Position numbers and translations under genes: made by a program. Source: Adiantum capillus-veneris (lineage: Eukaryota; Streptophyta; Polypodiopsida; Polypodiales; Pteridaceae). Taken from it: a DNA stretch of 64,000 nt. Shown one piece after another: positions 1 to 10,793 of this stretch (position 1 is its first letter; each line of letters opens with the position of its first letter). Under the pieces are notes generated by a model that worked only from the letters and a program-made list of their open reading frames with translations, did no database searches and was not told the origin of the DNA. The DNA lies in the NCBI GenBank assembly GCA_014529385.2, contig CM043942.1:57041340-57105339 (forward strand). Direction: 5' to 3'.

Positions 1-305
1 ATTATTCTAGGAATCAACTCTCCTAACTTGCATGTATAGATTCTTTCAAATTTGTAGATTAAAAGAACCCTAATTTTTCTCTTGTGGAAAATCAAGATAA
101 CCAAGTTTGCAACCTAACAATAGCTACGACAGTAATTGTACACAAGAAACCTAAATTTCTTCTAAAGAGATATTAGACCTTGGATATTAATAGTGTTTTT
201 GGACAGAAATTTTAAAAGACAATCCATGTTTTTTGAAGTTACTAATTTTAACTATACTGCCTATTATATTGTCAATATTTATATTATGAGTTGAAAAAGT
301 CATAG
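1..305. other. Flanking DNA, no gene seen
   Basis: AT-rich sequence to the left of element A. I see no long reading frame or repeat here. Its last four bases (302-305, ATAG) are the left copy of the target duplication of element A. Confidence 0.5.
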
Positions 306-2375
306 TGAGGGCGAGCTTTTTGAAATGGGGCCTCTAAACCCAAACCAATGGGCCTACCCTCACAAAATGTTCGTAAAGAGGTACGCACACTACTTGGGGC
401 GCCACCTTCTTTTGGGAGTGGAGAAGGAAACCAATCAAAATAACACAATCACTCACACCACCCTCAAGCAACACACTTTGAAAACTCCCTTACTCTATAT
501 ACACTTTGGACACTTGAACACCATCAACGATTATGCAACCCAATGCCGTGCATCAAAATGAAATATGCAATTTGTGGAATAGCATTCACCTTCTCCCCAT
601 AAGAATACCCATAATACATCCAAACTCTTCCTCTCTCAAGCACTCATCAAAAAATCATGCGCACAAGACTTGCCTCTCAAACACACAAGAGAATCACTTA
701 CATCAAACTAACGCACTTTGCATAGAGAGCTCATCTCCATCTATGCAATGCCGTGACACAAATAAAATCACCATGAGAGGTAGCCACATGCATATGTAAT
801 GAAGCAAAAGAGAGTTGGAGTGAGAAATTTCTTTAGACCAATTGAATAAGTGTGGAGAAACAAACCAATGATAAATTGAGAATAGAACACTTACTTGATT
901 TCTCGCACACCTTTTAAGGGGAGGACAGACGCTGGCTAGCCATCACGAATTGCGACACTTGAAAGTTTTGAAGATGATTTCATGATCATTAACATAACCA
1001 TGAGAGAGATCATGATGTATTTACAAGTTATTGAGGTGCTACAAATGATTTATTGGGTTGATGGAGTAAGAGATTGTAGAATGGAAAGAGTGGAGAATAG
1101 AGTTTGCACTTCCTCCAAAGAGGAGGGTTAGGAGGGAGGATGTGAAAGAGGGAGAGTTGGGGTTTTCTCTACTATTGATCAAGAAACAACATGAAGTTGA
1201 AAATATAGGTGTGTGTCCTTGAGTCTCTCCAAGGGGGGCTATTTATAGTTGTGTAGGAGTGGGATTATGCTACACTTAATTAGAGTAAGTGATTAGACCT
1301 AATTAAGTGTCCTTTGACCACTCATTGAATATTGGACATAAAAGGGACTATTTATTCACCAAAAATATCATTTTAGATCGTGAAGGCTCCATAGGGGTGC
1401 ATAATGTAGGTGGGCCCCACCATGAGGCCCTACGGGTGGCTCCTGCGGGGTATCTCAACTTGTTTGTCTTGGCATTTAGAAAGCATCTTTAGGTTGGTCC
1501 CATCACATGCAAGTGACCTTGAACACTCATTGCTCTTCTAGAATATGAGTAGGGGAAAAATAAGATCTCACCCTCTTGATTTACTTGATTTACAGTTCCC
1601 TTTTGCTGCGAATCTGACAGATTTACACTATTTTGACCATAACTTTTGTAGCTCGGAACGACACGCTTCAAAAGGCAAAATTGGCCTTCTCAACATGTTT
1701 GATATGAATTTGGACTATTCTTCACGCCCATGCACCAAGGAGTTCGTTTTGGAAGGTCCACACTAGGCTAGGGAACCTTTTGCTTCCAAGTCTTCTTGTA
1801 TGGGCCCTTTGCTTGTATACATCCAAGGGAAATCATGCTTTTTCAAAAGGCTATGATGCTTAAACAAATAGAGGAGGGCCCAATATTATTTGCTTGTGAA
1901 AAGAATGTACAATTGGAGTCTTTTTGAAAGGAGAGAAACTATATGTATATTCTTAAGAGATATTGGGCCACCTATGTAGGGGGCATAGAAGACTTGTAGA
2001 GAGGGACCATAATCTTTGGTAAAGACAAGTGGAGAGTTGATTTCCATGGGAATTTATCTATATGGGGTGGAAGATGGATATATTATTTTTCTACTACTAA
2101 TTCACAAGAGGTAAGAAAGTTTGGGGGTATATAGTTGGTTATTGTATGCTTATTCTATTTACAAAGCAAAAAAGAAAAGGGTAATATAAATATATGACTA
2201 AGGTGACATTTTTGGGAAGAGTATAATGTATGTGTCACCACAAAGGTTAAACGAAGAGGGGGAATTTACTCTAGATAACTTAATAGCGTAGAAAAATATA
2301 TACACATATGAGGAAGAGGACGTTGAGTAGGCTGACAAATGCTGCAAAAAGATGGTTACCATTTTATGCCACTCA
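306..2375 (-). repeat. 3' LTR of element A (full length, about 2.07 kb)
   Basis: In plus coordinates it opens TGAGGGCGAGC and closes GCCACTCA. The first 1 kb is nearly identical to 5632-6620 and the last 130 bases match 6622-6754. The middle (about 1303-2245) has no counterpart in the other LTR. A TATA-box-like CTATAAATAG lies on the minus strand at 1239-1248. Confidence 0.85.
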
Positions 2376-3002
2376 TATTAGCCCTCCCCCAAGCCTAGAG
2401 ACATTCATATCTTTAGGAGGACGGTGAAATACAAATATTGTGAATCTCATGAAGGTGCTAGGAGCATTGGTGAGCCCAAAAGGCATTACTCTGAATGCAA
2501 AACATCCCCAAGGTGTGATGAAGGTGGTTTTTGGTTGGTCCTCTTCTGCTATTCTAATTTGAAAATATCCTGAATACCCATCACACACAGTGTAGCATTC
2601 GTGACCTGCTACTTCATTCAAAATTTCATCTTGGAAAGGGAGAGGGAAGTGGTCCCTCTTTGTCGCAGCGTTGAGGGGTTTGTAATCCACGCAGACCCTC
2701 CACTTACCATTCTTCTTGGGAGTGACTACAATAGGTGATACCCATTCGGAGTTGGATACTGGATAGATGAAGCCAGCCTTCAAGAGTCGATTCACTTCTT
2801 GTAGGAGAGCCTTTTGTTGCACAGATCCTAGTCGCCTTAACTTTTGAGCCACGGGTTTGGTCCCTGGTTTCAATTCAATTCGATGCTCTATTATATCTAC
2901 ACCTCTTATTTGTGAGTAGTCAGTGATAAACAAATTGGGATACCTCCTTAACATATTGATGTAGGACCTCTTCTCCTCACAAGTAAGATCTTTTGCAAGC
3001 AT
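2373..3002 (-). pseudogene. Truncated reverse transcriptase of element A
   Basis: N-terminal part of a Ty3/gypsy RT, about 209 codons. Visible blocks are KLRRLG, VVTPKKNGKWRVCVDY, FPLPFQDEIL, the first catalytic motif CDGYSGYFQI, and FGLTNAPSTF. The frame then jumps to FTIFVFHRPP and ends at the polypurine tract. The YxDD-type catalytic box (FIDD in element E), both RNase H domains and integrase are missing, so this RT cannot work. It lies just downstream of gag-protease on the same strand, in another frame, with no ATG needed if it was made as a fusion. The break at 'STFMR/FTIF' (near 2440) marks an internal deletion. Confidence 0.85.
2376..2390 (-). other. Polypurine tract of element A
   Basis: On the minus strand this reads GGGGGAGGGCTAATA, directly before the 3' LTR. 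That is where plus-strand DNA priming is expected in an LTR element. The same GGGAGGGCTAATGA-type tract precedes each LTR unit of element E. Confidence 0.8.
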
Positions 3003-3073
3003 CTTCTCAAATCCTTCTTCAAGGTGGTGGCATCTTTCATCCCCTCGTGTGTGATTGTCTGTTGGCTTTTCTT

Positions 3074-4981
3074 CTACTGGAACATCTTGAGTGTTGGCGT
3101 TGAAATTCCCATTACCTCCAAAGAAGACTCCTCTTCACTGGTTGATGCACTGGTTGATGCTTCCTCATCACTTGAGTAAGGACTCTCCTCCTCGCTCTCT
3201 TCATCTACCGTGGTTTCATAGTTGATATCTAGTTGCTTTCCTTCTCGCCAATCATACACCACCGGTTGACCCTTCTTAAGAATCAAACGACCACTTCCCC
3301 ATTTTTGATCTGCATTCACAGCAATGAGCCAAGGCCTCCCTAGGATGATGGGATAGCCCTCCCCCTTAGCTGGCATGACATACATATCCACTCGTGCATC
3401 TATGTTACATACAGAGACTTTTACATTTTCAATGATCCCCAAACACTTCACACTTGATTTGTTGGCTAGCCTAGCTTGACAATTAGAGGACTTTGTAATT
3501 TCAAGCCCTAACCTGTTCATTGATTTTTCCGTGATCACACACATTTGAGCTCCACCATCAACATATACATTAGACACCTTTTTACCCCTTATGTAAGCAT
3601 CCACAATGGGTTCCACATCTTTTTGTAGCTTTGAGGCCACAACCTTAATGGAAAGATTTTCTTTCTTTTTTGGAATTCTTGTACTTACCAACTTTGGCCA
3701 TTGCCTTCTTACTTTGGCTGATAGGTGTAGAAGCTGAGGCCATGAAATGTTTGGCTTTTGGGTTTGTAAATCCTCCAGGATGTTGTAGGGCTCTAGATCC
3801 TTTCCCAATGGGAAGTCTTTGATACCAATTTCCCTTCGCCTTGATCTTTTCTTCCTGCTACTTTCAGCTTCTTCCATCTTTGACTTCTTCTTCTTGTCCC
3901 CTCTGGCTGAATTTGTTCCTTCACTTCTCATGTCTTCATCCTTATCATGTGCTCTTGTGCATTTTTCTGCCGGCATAACATCAAAGTTTAGAGTATGCTC
4001 ATCTATTACCTCTTCTAGCTTGATGATGTTGACTCCTCTTTCTTCCTCCTCATGTGGGACGGGAGGTATATTTGTTGGTGGTGGTGGTCGACGAAGGATT
4101 TGTGGGCCTTGAGCTTGTTCTTGCTGCACAGTGAGAGGAGGCGGTCTGGGGGGATATATGTCTCCCGGAAGTCGCCTTGGATGTGGACAATTGTACATGC
4201 CATGGTCCATTTCATTGCAATTCCAACATCGCAACTCTTGAGCTTGTCTTCGTTGATTGCGATTCCCTTCTCTTGGTTGTCGTTGTTGAGGTAGGCCTTG
4301 TACTAGATTCAGAGTGAGGTTCTCAAGCTGTTGAGTCAGCCTTTGTAAAGCCTCTTGTTGAGAGTTATCTCCTATTTGTGAAGATTGTGCAAGAGGGGCC
4401 CTAATTGGTGCTTCCATGGTTTGTGAAGACTCCCTCTCACTCACTTCATTTAAACCCCTTGCTCTATGTGCTTGGAAGTGTAGTTTTCTAAACTTGATGA
4501 TGGCTACCTCACGTGCTTCTTCGAAGGTGGATGGGAATTTTAGCTCTACTTTAGCCTTTAAAAGTGGATACAAACCAACCATGAATCTCTTTTTTTTTAG
4601 AAAGTTAGGTGCACCACCATGATTTTCTAATGTAGCCTCCCACCTACCCCATAGATTGACAAAGGTTGCTTCATAAGAGGGATAGTCTTCAAGTGATACC
4701 TGCTTATGTCCAATAAGACATTTCCATAGTCCTTCAGAAGTATCACCTTGCCCGAACTTGGAGAGGAAGCTTGCTCGCAGTCTCTCCCAATTGGACTTGA
4801 CTTGGGGTTTCAAGGTCTCATACCATGCTTTAGCTTCTGCTTTTAGAACCAACGGGAAGGCTCGTAGCTTTACTTCCTCTTCATCTCTCCTGGATATGAG
4901 ATGTGCCATCTCCAAGTTGTCAAGAAACTCTTGCGCATCTTCCCCACTTCTTGCATAGAACGTGGGAAAAGAACTTGACAT
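3074..4981 (-). CDS. Gag-protease polyprotein of element A
   Basis: One open frame of about 635 codons from the ATG at 4981. The frame is open 20 codons further upstream, but only from a GTG. Residues about 1-180 are a retrotransposon gag (capsid) domain with AFPLVLKAEAKAWYETL and a FLKKKRFMVGL block. A CCHC zinc knuckle C-WN-C-NEMD-H-GMYN-C at about 252-265 would bind RNA. Proline-rich and Lys/Arg-rich linkers follow. An aspartic protease has active-site DGGA at about 475-478 and a flap-side ILGRPW at 546-551. An acidic Ser/Glu-rich tail ends the frame. The active site is D-G-G, not the usual D-S/T-G. RT follows in another frame. This is the only undamaged full-length coding frame of element A. 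Confidence 0.88.
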   Translation of the reverse strand: MSSSFPTFYARSGEDAQEFLDNLEMAHLISRRDEEEVKLRAFPLVLKAEAKAWYETLKPQVKSNWERLRASFLSKFGQGDTSEGLWKCLIGHKQVSLEDYPSYEATFVNLWGRWEATLENHGGAPNFLKKKRFMVGLYPLLKAKVELKFPSTFEEAREVAIIKFRKLHFQAHRARGLNEVSERESSQTMEAPIRAPLAQSSQIGDNSQQEALQRLTQQLENLTLNLVQGLPQQRQPREGNRNQRRQAQELRCWNCNEMDHGMYNCPHPRRLPGDIYPPRPPPLTVQQEQAQGPQILRRPPPPTNIPPVPHEEEERGVNIIKLEEVIDEHTLNFDVMPAEKCTRAHDKDEDMRSEGTNSARGDKKKKSKMEEAESSRKKRSRRREIGIKDFPLGKDLEPYNILEDLQTQKPNISWPQLLHLSAKVRRQWPKLVSTRIPKKKENLSIKVVASKLQKDVEPIVDAYIRGKKVSNVYVDGGAQMCVITEKSMNRLGLEITKSSNCQARLANKSSVKCLGIIENVKVSVCNIDARVDMYVMPAKGEGYPIILGRPWLIAVNADQKWGSGRLILKKGQPVVYDWREGKQLDINYETTVDEESEEESPYSSDEEASTSASTSEEESSLEVMGISTPTLKMFQ

Positions 4982-5066
4982 TTTGTTTAGACTTTTTGAA
5001 ATCTCTTTTTTTAAAAGAAACTTTTCTCTTACGGCCCGCACAAGATTATTAACACTATAAATCTGA

Positions 5067-5279
5067 TTACATTAAAATGAAGATGTACACATCCATTGTT
5101 AATTCATACTTTATCATAGGTAGAATAAATGGATTAATTGAAGCATTGATTTCATTGAGGCGAGTGGATCCAAATATCCTCCTTATGATAGATTGAAACC
5201 TAAACTTAGTTGCAATGATTATATGAATGGATTGCCGAGCAATAGGCCTAAAAGGTTCATTGTTTTGATCGTGATTCAT
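5067..5279 (-). CDS. Small leader ORF upstream of gag (unknown)
   Basis: Seventy codons from an ATG, placed between the primer site and gag. I recognise no family. It is listed because insertion D has an alignable frame at 55551-55763 that ends at the same point, shares about half its residues including SINPFILPMI, and otherwise differs mostly by similar amino acids (K/R, D/E, I/V, Y/F). D has TTG where this copy has ATG. It may be a real small protein, a leader that regulates gag translation, or simply conserved leader DNA that stays open by chance. Confidence 0.35.
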   Translation of the reverse strand: MNHDQNNEPFRPIARQSIHIIIATKFRFQSIIRRIFGSTRLNEINASINPFILPMIKYELTMDVYIFILM

Positions 5280-5614
5280 GTGCTACTCCTCGTTGTTGGT
5301 TTGAAGACCTCGTTCCTTCATATGGCCCTTGAGCACCCCTTCACCACTCCTTGTTCCTGCCTTCAAAACAAAATGAAAACGTGAACATCAAAAGAAGTTC
5401 CATAATTGATGATTGGAAGTATAATTGGATTGGGTGATGCCAGTATTTCTCTAAGTCTTTCTACACCAAACATAAAACAATGCGTTGCTGGAAAAAGACA
5501 TCTCTATCTATGTCAACATTTACTCTAATGTGTTGTGCAAAATGAAATGGATAGATGGGAACTCCATTGTTCATCACTAAAAAATTTGAAGGTAACTTGG
5601 AAATATGTTCCTCA

Positions 5615-5626
5615 GTGGGGGCACCA
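5615..5626 (-). other. Primer-binding-site candidate of element A
   Basis: On the minus strand this reads TGGTGCCCCCAC, five bases inside the 5' LTR edge. It starts with TGG, complementary to the CCA end of a tRNA, and resembles TGGTGCCCGCCACC in the same place in element B. I cannot name the tRNA with confidence. Confidence 0.5.
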
Positions 5627-5631
5627 CTTTA

Positions 5632-6754
5632 TGAGGGCGAGCTTTTTGAAATGGGGCCTCTAAACCCAAACCAATGGGCCTACCCTCACAAAATGTTCGT
5701 AAAGAGGTACGCACACTACTTGGGGCACCACCTTCTTTTGGGAGTGGAGAAGGAAACCAATCAAAATAACACTTGCACTCACCCACTCAAGAAACACACT
5801 TTGAAAACCCCCTTACTCTATATACACTTTGGACACTTGAACACCATCAACGATTATGCAACCCAATGCCGTGCATCAAAATGAAATATGCAATTTGTGG
5901 AATAGCATTCACCTTCTCCCCATAAGAATATCCATAATACATCCAAACTCTTCCTCTCTCAAGCACTCATCAAAAAATCATGCGCACAAGACTTGCCTCT
6001 CAAACACACAAGAGAATCACTTACATCAAACTAACGCACTTTGCATAGAGAGCTCATCTCCATCTATGCAATGCCGTGACACAAATAAAATCACCATGAG
6101 AGGTAGCCACATGCATATGTAATGAAGCAAAAGAGAGTTGGAGTGAGAAATTTCTTTAGACCAATTGAATAAGTGTGGAGAAACAAACCAATGATAAATT
6201 GAGAATAGAACACTTACTTGATTTCTCGCACACCTTTTAAGGGGAGGACAGACGCTGGCTAGCCATCACGAATTGCGACACTTGAAAGTTTAAGATGATT
6301 TCATGATCATTAACATAACCATGAGAGAGATCATGATGTATTTACAAGTTATTGAGGTGCTACAAATGATTTATTGGGTTGATGGAGTAAGAGATTGTAG
6401 AATGGAAAGAGTGGAGAATAGAGTTTGCACTTCCTCCAAAGAGGAGGGTTAGGAGGGAGGATGTGAAAGAGGGAGAGTTGAGGTTTTCTCTACTATTGAT
6501 CAAGAAACAACATGAAGTTGAAAATATAGGTGTGTGTCCTTGAGTCTCTCCAAGGGGGGCTATTTATAGTTGTGTAGGAGTGGGATTATGCTACACTTAA
6601 TTAGAGTAAGTGATTAGACCTAAGGTTAAACGAAGAGGGGAAATTTACTCTAGATAACTTAATAGCATAGAAAAATATATACACATATGAGGAAGAGGGC
6701 ATTGAGTAGGCTGACAAATGTTGCAAAAAGATGGTTACCATTTTATGCCACTCA
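5632..6754 (-). repeat. 5' LTR of element A, internally deleted
   Basis: This copy matches the 3' LTR at both ends but lacks about 943 bases corresponding to 1303-2245. The junction CCTAA/AGGTT sits near 6622. LTR copies are identical at insertion, so the deletion came later or during a recombination event. Confidence 0.85.
6560..6569 (-). promoter_or_regulatory. TATA box in 5' LTR of element A
   Basis: The minus strand reads CTATAAATAG, a strong match to a plant TATA box, about 900 bases upstream of the primer site and in the correct orientation for the element transcript. The 3' LTR has the same motif at 1239-1248. Confidence 0.5.
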
Positions 6755-7402
6755 ATAGGATAATAAATTTATTTTGTTTTTAATATTCTAACTAGCTAGC
6801 TTTGTAGATGATTTTGGGTCGTAGAACTTGGAAAGAATAAAAGTTTTGTTCCATGCATTTGAGTTAGAAGCTTTTTACTAAATTGATTTATTTTTTACTT
6901 TTGGATTCTTGGCGACATCTTTTAGAATAAGAAATCTTTGGGATAAGTTGATTTACTGACAATCTTCTTCGTGAGTATCTTTAGTTAGATATGTAAACAT
7001 GCTTTGTATGTACTAATGCACTTATATGGTTTTTGTTTTACATTGTTCAATTCTATGCTTATCATATTTGTGTGATCATATCGAGATCAATCTTGTGAAT
7101 CGCCTCTTCTTAGCACAAAATTGACACACTCTTGACTCATTAATTATACTTTGGTGTGAGTTTGATAGGTGAAACTCTCTCTAGCTTGTACAAGGATTCT
7201 AATCATGAATCCTTGATGTCTGGGTTGAGATTCTATCAATTATAGCTCACTCCACATACACATGCAAGTATATTTTTTGGCAGAAGAGATGTTCCAAGTA
7301 TGTGCATCAAAAAGGTATTCCTTTTTCTACCTTTTCCTTATCAACATTATCTTATAGGTTGTGATGCAAATAATCTTGTAAGACATCAACTCATATTTTA
7401 AA
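6755..7402. other. Flanking DNA between elements
   Basis: AT-rich sequence between element A and the next element. I see no coding frame, repeat or RNA gene. Bases 6755-6758 are the right ATAG duplication of element A. Confidence 0.5.
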
Positions 7403-7407
7403 TTGAA
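7403..7407 (+). other. Target-site duplication TTGAA (left)
   Basis: TTGAA directly before the LTR start. The same five bases follow the second LTR at 18992-18996, which fixes both ends of this element. Confidence 0.9.
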
Positions 7408-8366
7408 TGTTGACCGCTGGGTCAACAACACAACATAACTCAAGTTTCGTACCAAAGTCTTATCTTTTGCGACTTATGAAATGCTACGAATTATGGCTAT
7501 AAACGTCATTTGTAATGAGTAGTTATTCTAGTTTCAGAAGCCGGGGTGCAATGGCACTTCCAGATTGTAAATACAAAGCCATTTGACCCTTTCAACCCCA
7601 TTTTTTGGTTAAACCTAAGGTAGCCTTAGTATATAAGGTACCCAGGTCATTTTGTAAAAAAGGACTTTTAATCATAATCAAAAATTTAGCGCTGCCGTCT
7701 ACTGTGTGTGAGAGAGAAAGAGAGTGAGCGTGAGCTTTATCCTCTCGCTACGCCCGGCTCGCTCAACACATTGGAGATCCTACTGCACCATTGTTGTAGG
7801 CTCAAGGAGAGATACGTGACAACGCCAAGCATTCCACGCGAGACGAAGCACACACACCGACGCATCTACGAGCTATTTGTGGCCGTAAGTGTATCAAACG
7901 ATGTCTGTTTTCTGCGTGCTAGTAGTCTATAGAATCATGGCAACATAAGCTACGCATAGGTACTCATAAATTTCAATTTCGGGCACTTTCAAAATTTTGC
8001 TTTGTCATCCTATGCGTTTTTCGCAGATGGGCTTTGAGTGAGGGTTTTGAGTGTAGAAGCTTAGGGACAGGTGTATCCTAGTGAGGGGATGGTGTTCCTT
8101 AAGTTTCGTATGAATCTGGCATGATTAGGTGAGTTACCTTCCGTATGTGTGTATGTGGCTAGGTGGTGTAGTTGAGGGCATTGAGGTTCTTGATTGTGGT
8201 TTAGTTGGCCTTCCAGAGTGTTGTATGTGTAGGATGGTCTCAGCCTGACAAGCTACAGAGATTTCCTCCGTGTGCGTATCGTGTCATCTATGTCCTCGAT
8301 TGACATTATGTTGATCTAGGTAGTGTTTACATGCACTTCATGGGTGTGTGAGTTGCCCGTCCAACA
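7408..8366 (+). repeat. 5' LTR of the 11.6-kb element
   Basis: 959 bases from TGTTGACCGC to GTCCAACA, highly similar to 17993-18991. It holds a TATA box at 7630-7638. A CATCCTATGCG stretch near 8010-8020 resembles half of the leader palindromes. Confidence 0.93.
7630..7638 (+). promoter_or_regulatory. TATA box in 5' LTR
   Basis: TATATAAGG in the 5' LTR, repeated in the 3' LTR at 18270-18278. It is a likely core promoter for the element transcript. Confidence 0.55.
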
Positions 8367-8367
8367 T

Positions 8368-8385
8368 TGGCGCCGCTGTCGGGGA
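8368..8385 (+). other. Primer-binding site, tRNA-Asp type
   Basis: TGGCGCCGCTGTCGGGGA begins two bases after the LTR end. It differs at two positions from the complement of the 3' end of plant tRNA-Asp, whose complement begins TGGCGCCGTTGCCGGGGA. Confidence 0.85.
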
Positions 8386-10793
8386 CGCAAGGACCTAAGT
8401 AGGTTTCCTACTAACACTCGTGTGATGGTTGCTTGATTTAGTTTCGGCTAAAGAAAGCGTTTTTCTTAAGTGGATCCAGAAGAGGATATTCCGCGATCAA
8501 GTGGATAGCCAGGAACCGTGTGTCTTGCCGAGGGTCTGTGACTAGATAGGTTTAGTTAGGATCTGTGGATTAGAGTAGTTGTTGGTGGTCAAGTGATTTG
8601 TGAGGTGATAAAAGCATTTACTAGTCCATGTGTGGCAGTGAAGCATTTTTCTACTCATAGATGCAAAACCCCATATGATTTGTAGGAGTAGCTTTAGGTA
8701 AGTGATCTGATTATGATCTAGAGCTATTCAGCACTGAATTATTTGCTTAAGTGGTTGATTGCATTCGAAATCACGGAAAGTGTGCTTTTGAGGGAAAAAA
8801 TGCATTAAACAAGCTTTTGTGGATATTTTTGTCTGACTGACTGATGTTGGGCACATAAAAGAGCATTTGCAAGGGTTCTGTGAAAAAAACCTGCAATTCT
8901 GTAAACATAGACATCCTACGCGCAGGATGTCTCAAGGGGTTCTGGAGACCAAATTTTGAAATTCTGAGTTGACCAGTGTGTTCAGAAGGTAGGTTTTACC
9001 CTATTTTCACTTGGAGAGTGGAAATTTGACCACATTTTGACAGATCAAAGCCAAAAGACGAGAATTGCCAAACATCCTACCCAAATTGTGCCAAGGCATA
9101 ATTTTTGAGACCAAACCATAGGATGACTCCATAGGCATGTTCTAAATGTTGTATTGAGTGCATGTGATAAATTTCATTTCATTTGGGTCTGTGAAAGGGA
9201 AGATTGAGCGGACTTTAGCACTGTTGACTGAAAAAGGCAAGAACAGCTAGTTTTGGGGTCTTTTGACATCCAAATTAAAATCTAAGCATAGCATTGGGTT
9301 GTTGACATCATGGGGAAGCTGTGGGACAAGTCTGGGGTCAAACAGGCCAAAAAGACATCCTACGCGTAGGATGTCTTCTGTGTGATTTTGGACTCTAAAC
9401 AAAATTCTGAGCATACCACAATGATCAGCACCTTAAGGAGAGTCTGTGGTTCAAATTTGGGGCAATTCTGAGCAGTTAGACATCCTACGCGTAGGATGTC
9501 TAAGGCATGATTTAGAGGCCAAATTCAAACTGTGGACATAGCAGGGTGTTGTATAGCCTTAGGCAAGCCTCCTAGGCAAATTTGGTCCAATTTGGAGTTG
9601 ATTTGACTTGGGAATTCATCAGAACAGACATCAGGATTTTGGAACAGATTCTTGATCATTTGTCCAACCTATAGGTGTCAGAATCAAAAAGTAAAAATAT
9701 CTGTGAGCTTAGCACATCAAGGGGAAGCTACAGTGCAAGTTTGAGCTGAAACAGAGCAAAAAGACATCCTACGCGTAGGATGTCTCCAGGGTCATAAAGT
9801 GGTCAAAATTCTACTTTGGCCATATAGGGAGGTTCTAAGTGTCTCAAGGATTCCAGAACATTTTTCAAAAGTGAATTTGGACCTTGTTTGGCCTATTTAC
9901 CAAGCAAAGACAAGAATTGTCAGACATCCTACTCTTGGAGTGCACTAGAAGCTCTTGCAGCCTAAATCTTGACCTATTGGCATCCAAATTCAATTTTGAG
10001 TATACCATTGGGTTGCTGAGCACTAGGAGAATCTTGGGATCAAGTTTGGACAAAATCTGAGTAGTTAGACATCCTACGCGTAGGATGTCTCCAGCTTGAT
10101 TTAGGACTCCAAACCAACCTATGAGCACACCACTGTGATCAGCACATCAAGGAGAAGTTGGGGTGAAAATTTCAAGTCATTCTGAGCAAAAAGACATCCT
10201 ACGCGTAGGATGTCTCAAGGCCATTTTTAGGTCCAAAGGAAATTCTGACCATACCATTGTGTTGCTAGACTCAAGGGGAGTCTGTGGACCAAATTTTGTT
10301 AAATTCTGAGCATATAGACATCCTACGCGTAGGATGTCTCTAGGCCAGTTTTAGGGTCCAACTGTACTTTTGACCATACAGGAGTGTTCACAGTCTCACA
10401 GAGATCCCAAATCTTCTTTTAAATTTGAATTTGGACTCATTTTGACCATTCTAAACTGCATTTCACTGTTTTGGCCATAACTTTCACAAACGGTATCAGA
10501 TTGGAAAAGTTTTTATATCAAAACGTAGCCTGAGAGTGGCTCTACAGATATTAAAGCAAAACTTGAACTAAATGATGCCGACGGCAACCGCTTAGGTCAA
10601 CTTTGAAAAAAACGTCGTTTGAGGCCTCAAAATACATCCGCAAGTTAGGGGTGTCTAAAAGCGACAATTTGCGAGAATTGTGAGAAAACGGTTGCGGTTT
10701 TGGACATAGTTTCGACTTTTCCCTAACCAAAGCACTTGAACACAGTGGACTAAGTCTACTTGAACCAAGCAAAAGCTCTTAAGCCCAGAAATC
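8386..10793 (+). other. Long leader (about 2.4 kb) with no convincing frame
   Basis: Between the primer site and the gag ATG there is no convincing coding frame. From about 8900 to 10340 it is built of degenerate modules of about 124-150 bases, most ending in a palindrome (separate entry). Words such as 'ttctgagcat' and 'caaggggaagctgtgg' recur between the palindromes. The last 450 bases are unique. Confidence 0.7.
8909..10339 (+). repeat. Array of 24-bp palindromes in the leader
   Basis: The arm AGACATCCTACG is followed immediately by its exact reverse complement CGTAGGATGTCT. Perfect copies lie at 9353-9376, 9478-9501, 9762-9785, 10067-10090, 10192-10215 and 10316-10339. A copy with one mismatch lies at 8909-8932. 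Degenerate or half copies are near 9069, 9265, 9626 and 9922. Three neighbouring gaps are 124-125 bases and the others are about 284, 305 and 444. The intervening sequence has drifted while the palindromes stayed exact. In RNA each could fold as a hairpin or pair with another molecule; in DNA each contains ACGCGT and could be a two-fold protein site. Confidence 0.95.

Larger units (their letters stand above)
5042..5631 (-). other. Leader of element A between 5' LTR and gag
   Basis: Untranslated leader on the minus strand. It holds a primer-site candidate at 5615-5626 and an open 70-codon frame at 5067-5279, annotated separately. Nothing else is recognised. Confidence 0.6.
306..6754 (-). mobile_element. 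Element A: Tat-like Ty3/gypsy LTR retrotransposon, pol-deleted
   Basis: Two direct LTRs (306-2375 and 5632-6754) start with TG and end with CA. They flank a minus-strand internal region that reads leader, gag-protease, then the first part of RT. The duplication ATAG lies at 302-305 and 6755-6758. Pol stops inside RT and resumes only a few codons before the polypurine tract, so the rest of RT, both RNase H domains and integrase are gone and the copy is non-autonomous. The assignment to the Tat branch rests on close RT and gag similarity to elements E and B, which do carry the second RNase H typical of that branch. Confidence 0.85.

Noticed and set aside
325-799. Two short plus-strand frames, nearly repeated at 5555-6122, as small genes
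   Set aside because: They lie inside the LTRs of element A, on the strand opposite its genes, and are duplicated only because the LTRs are.
8909-10339. Palindrome array as a CRISPR array
   Set aside because: Spacing is long and irregular, spacers resemble each other, and the context is a plant retrotransposon leader.
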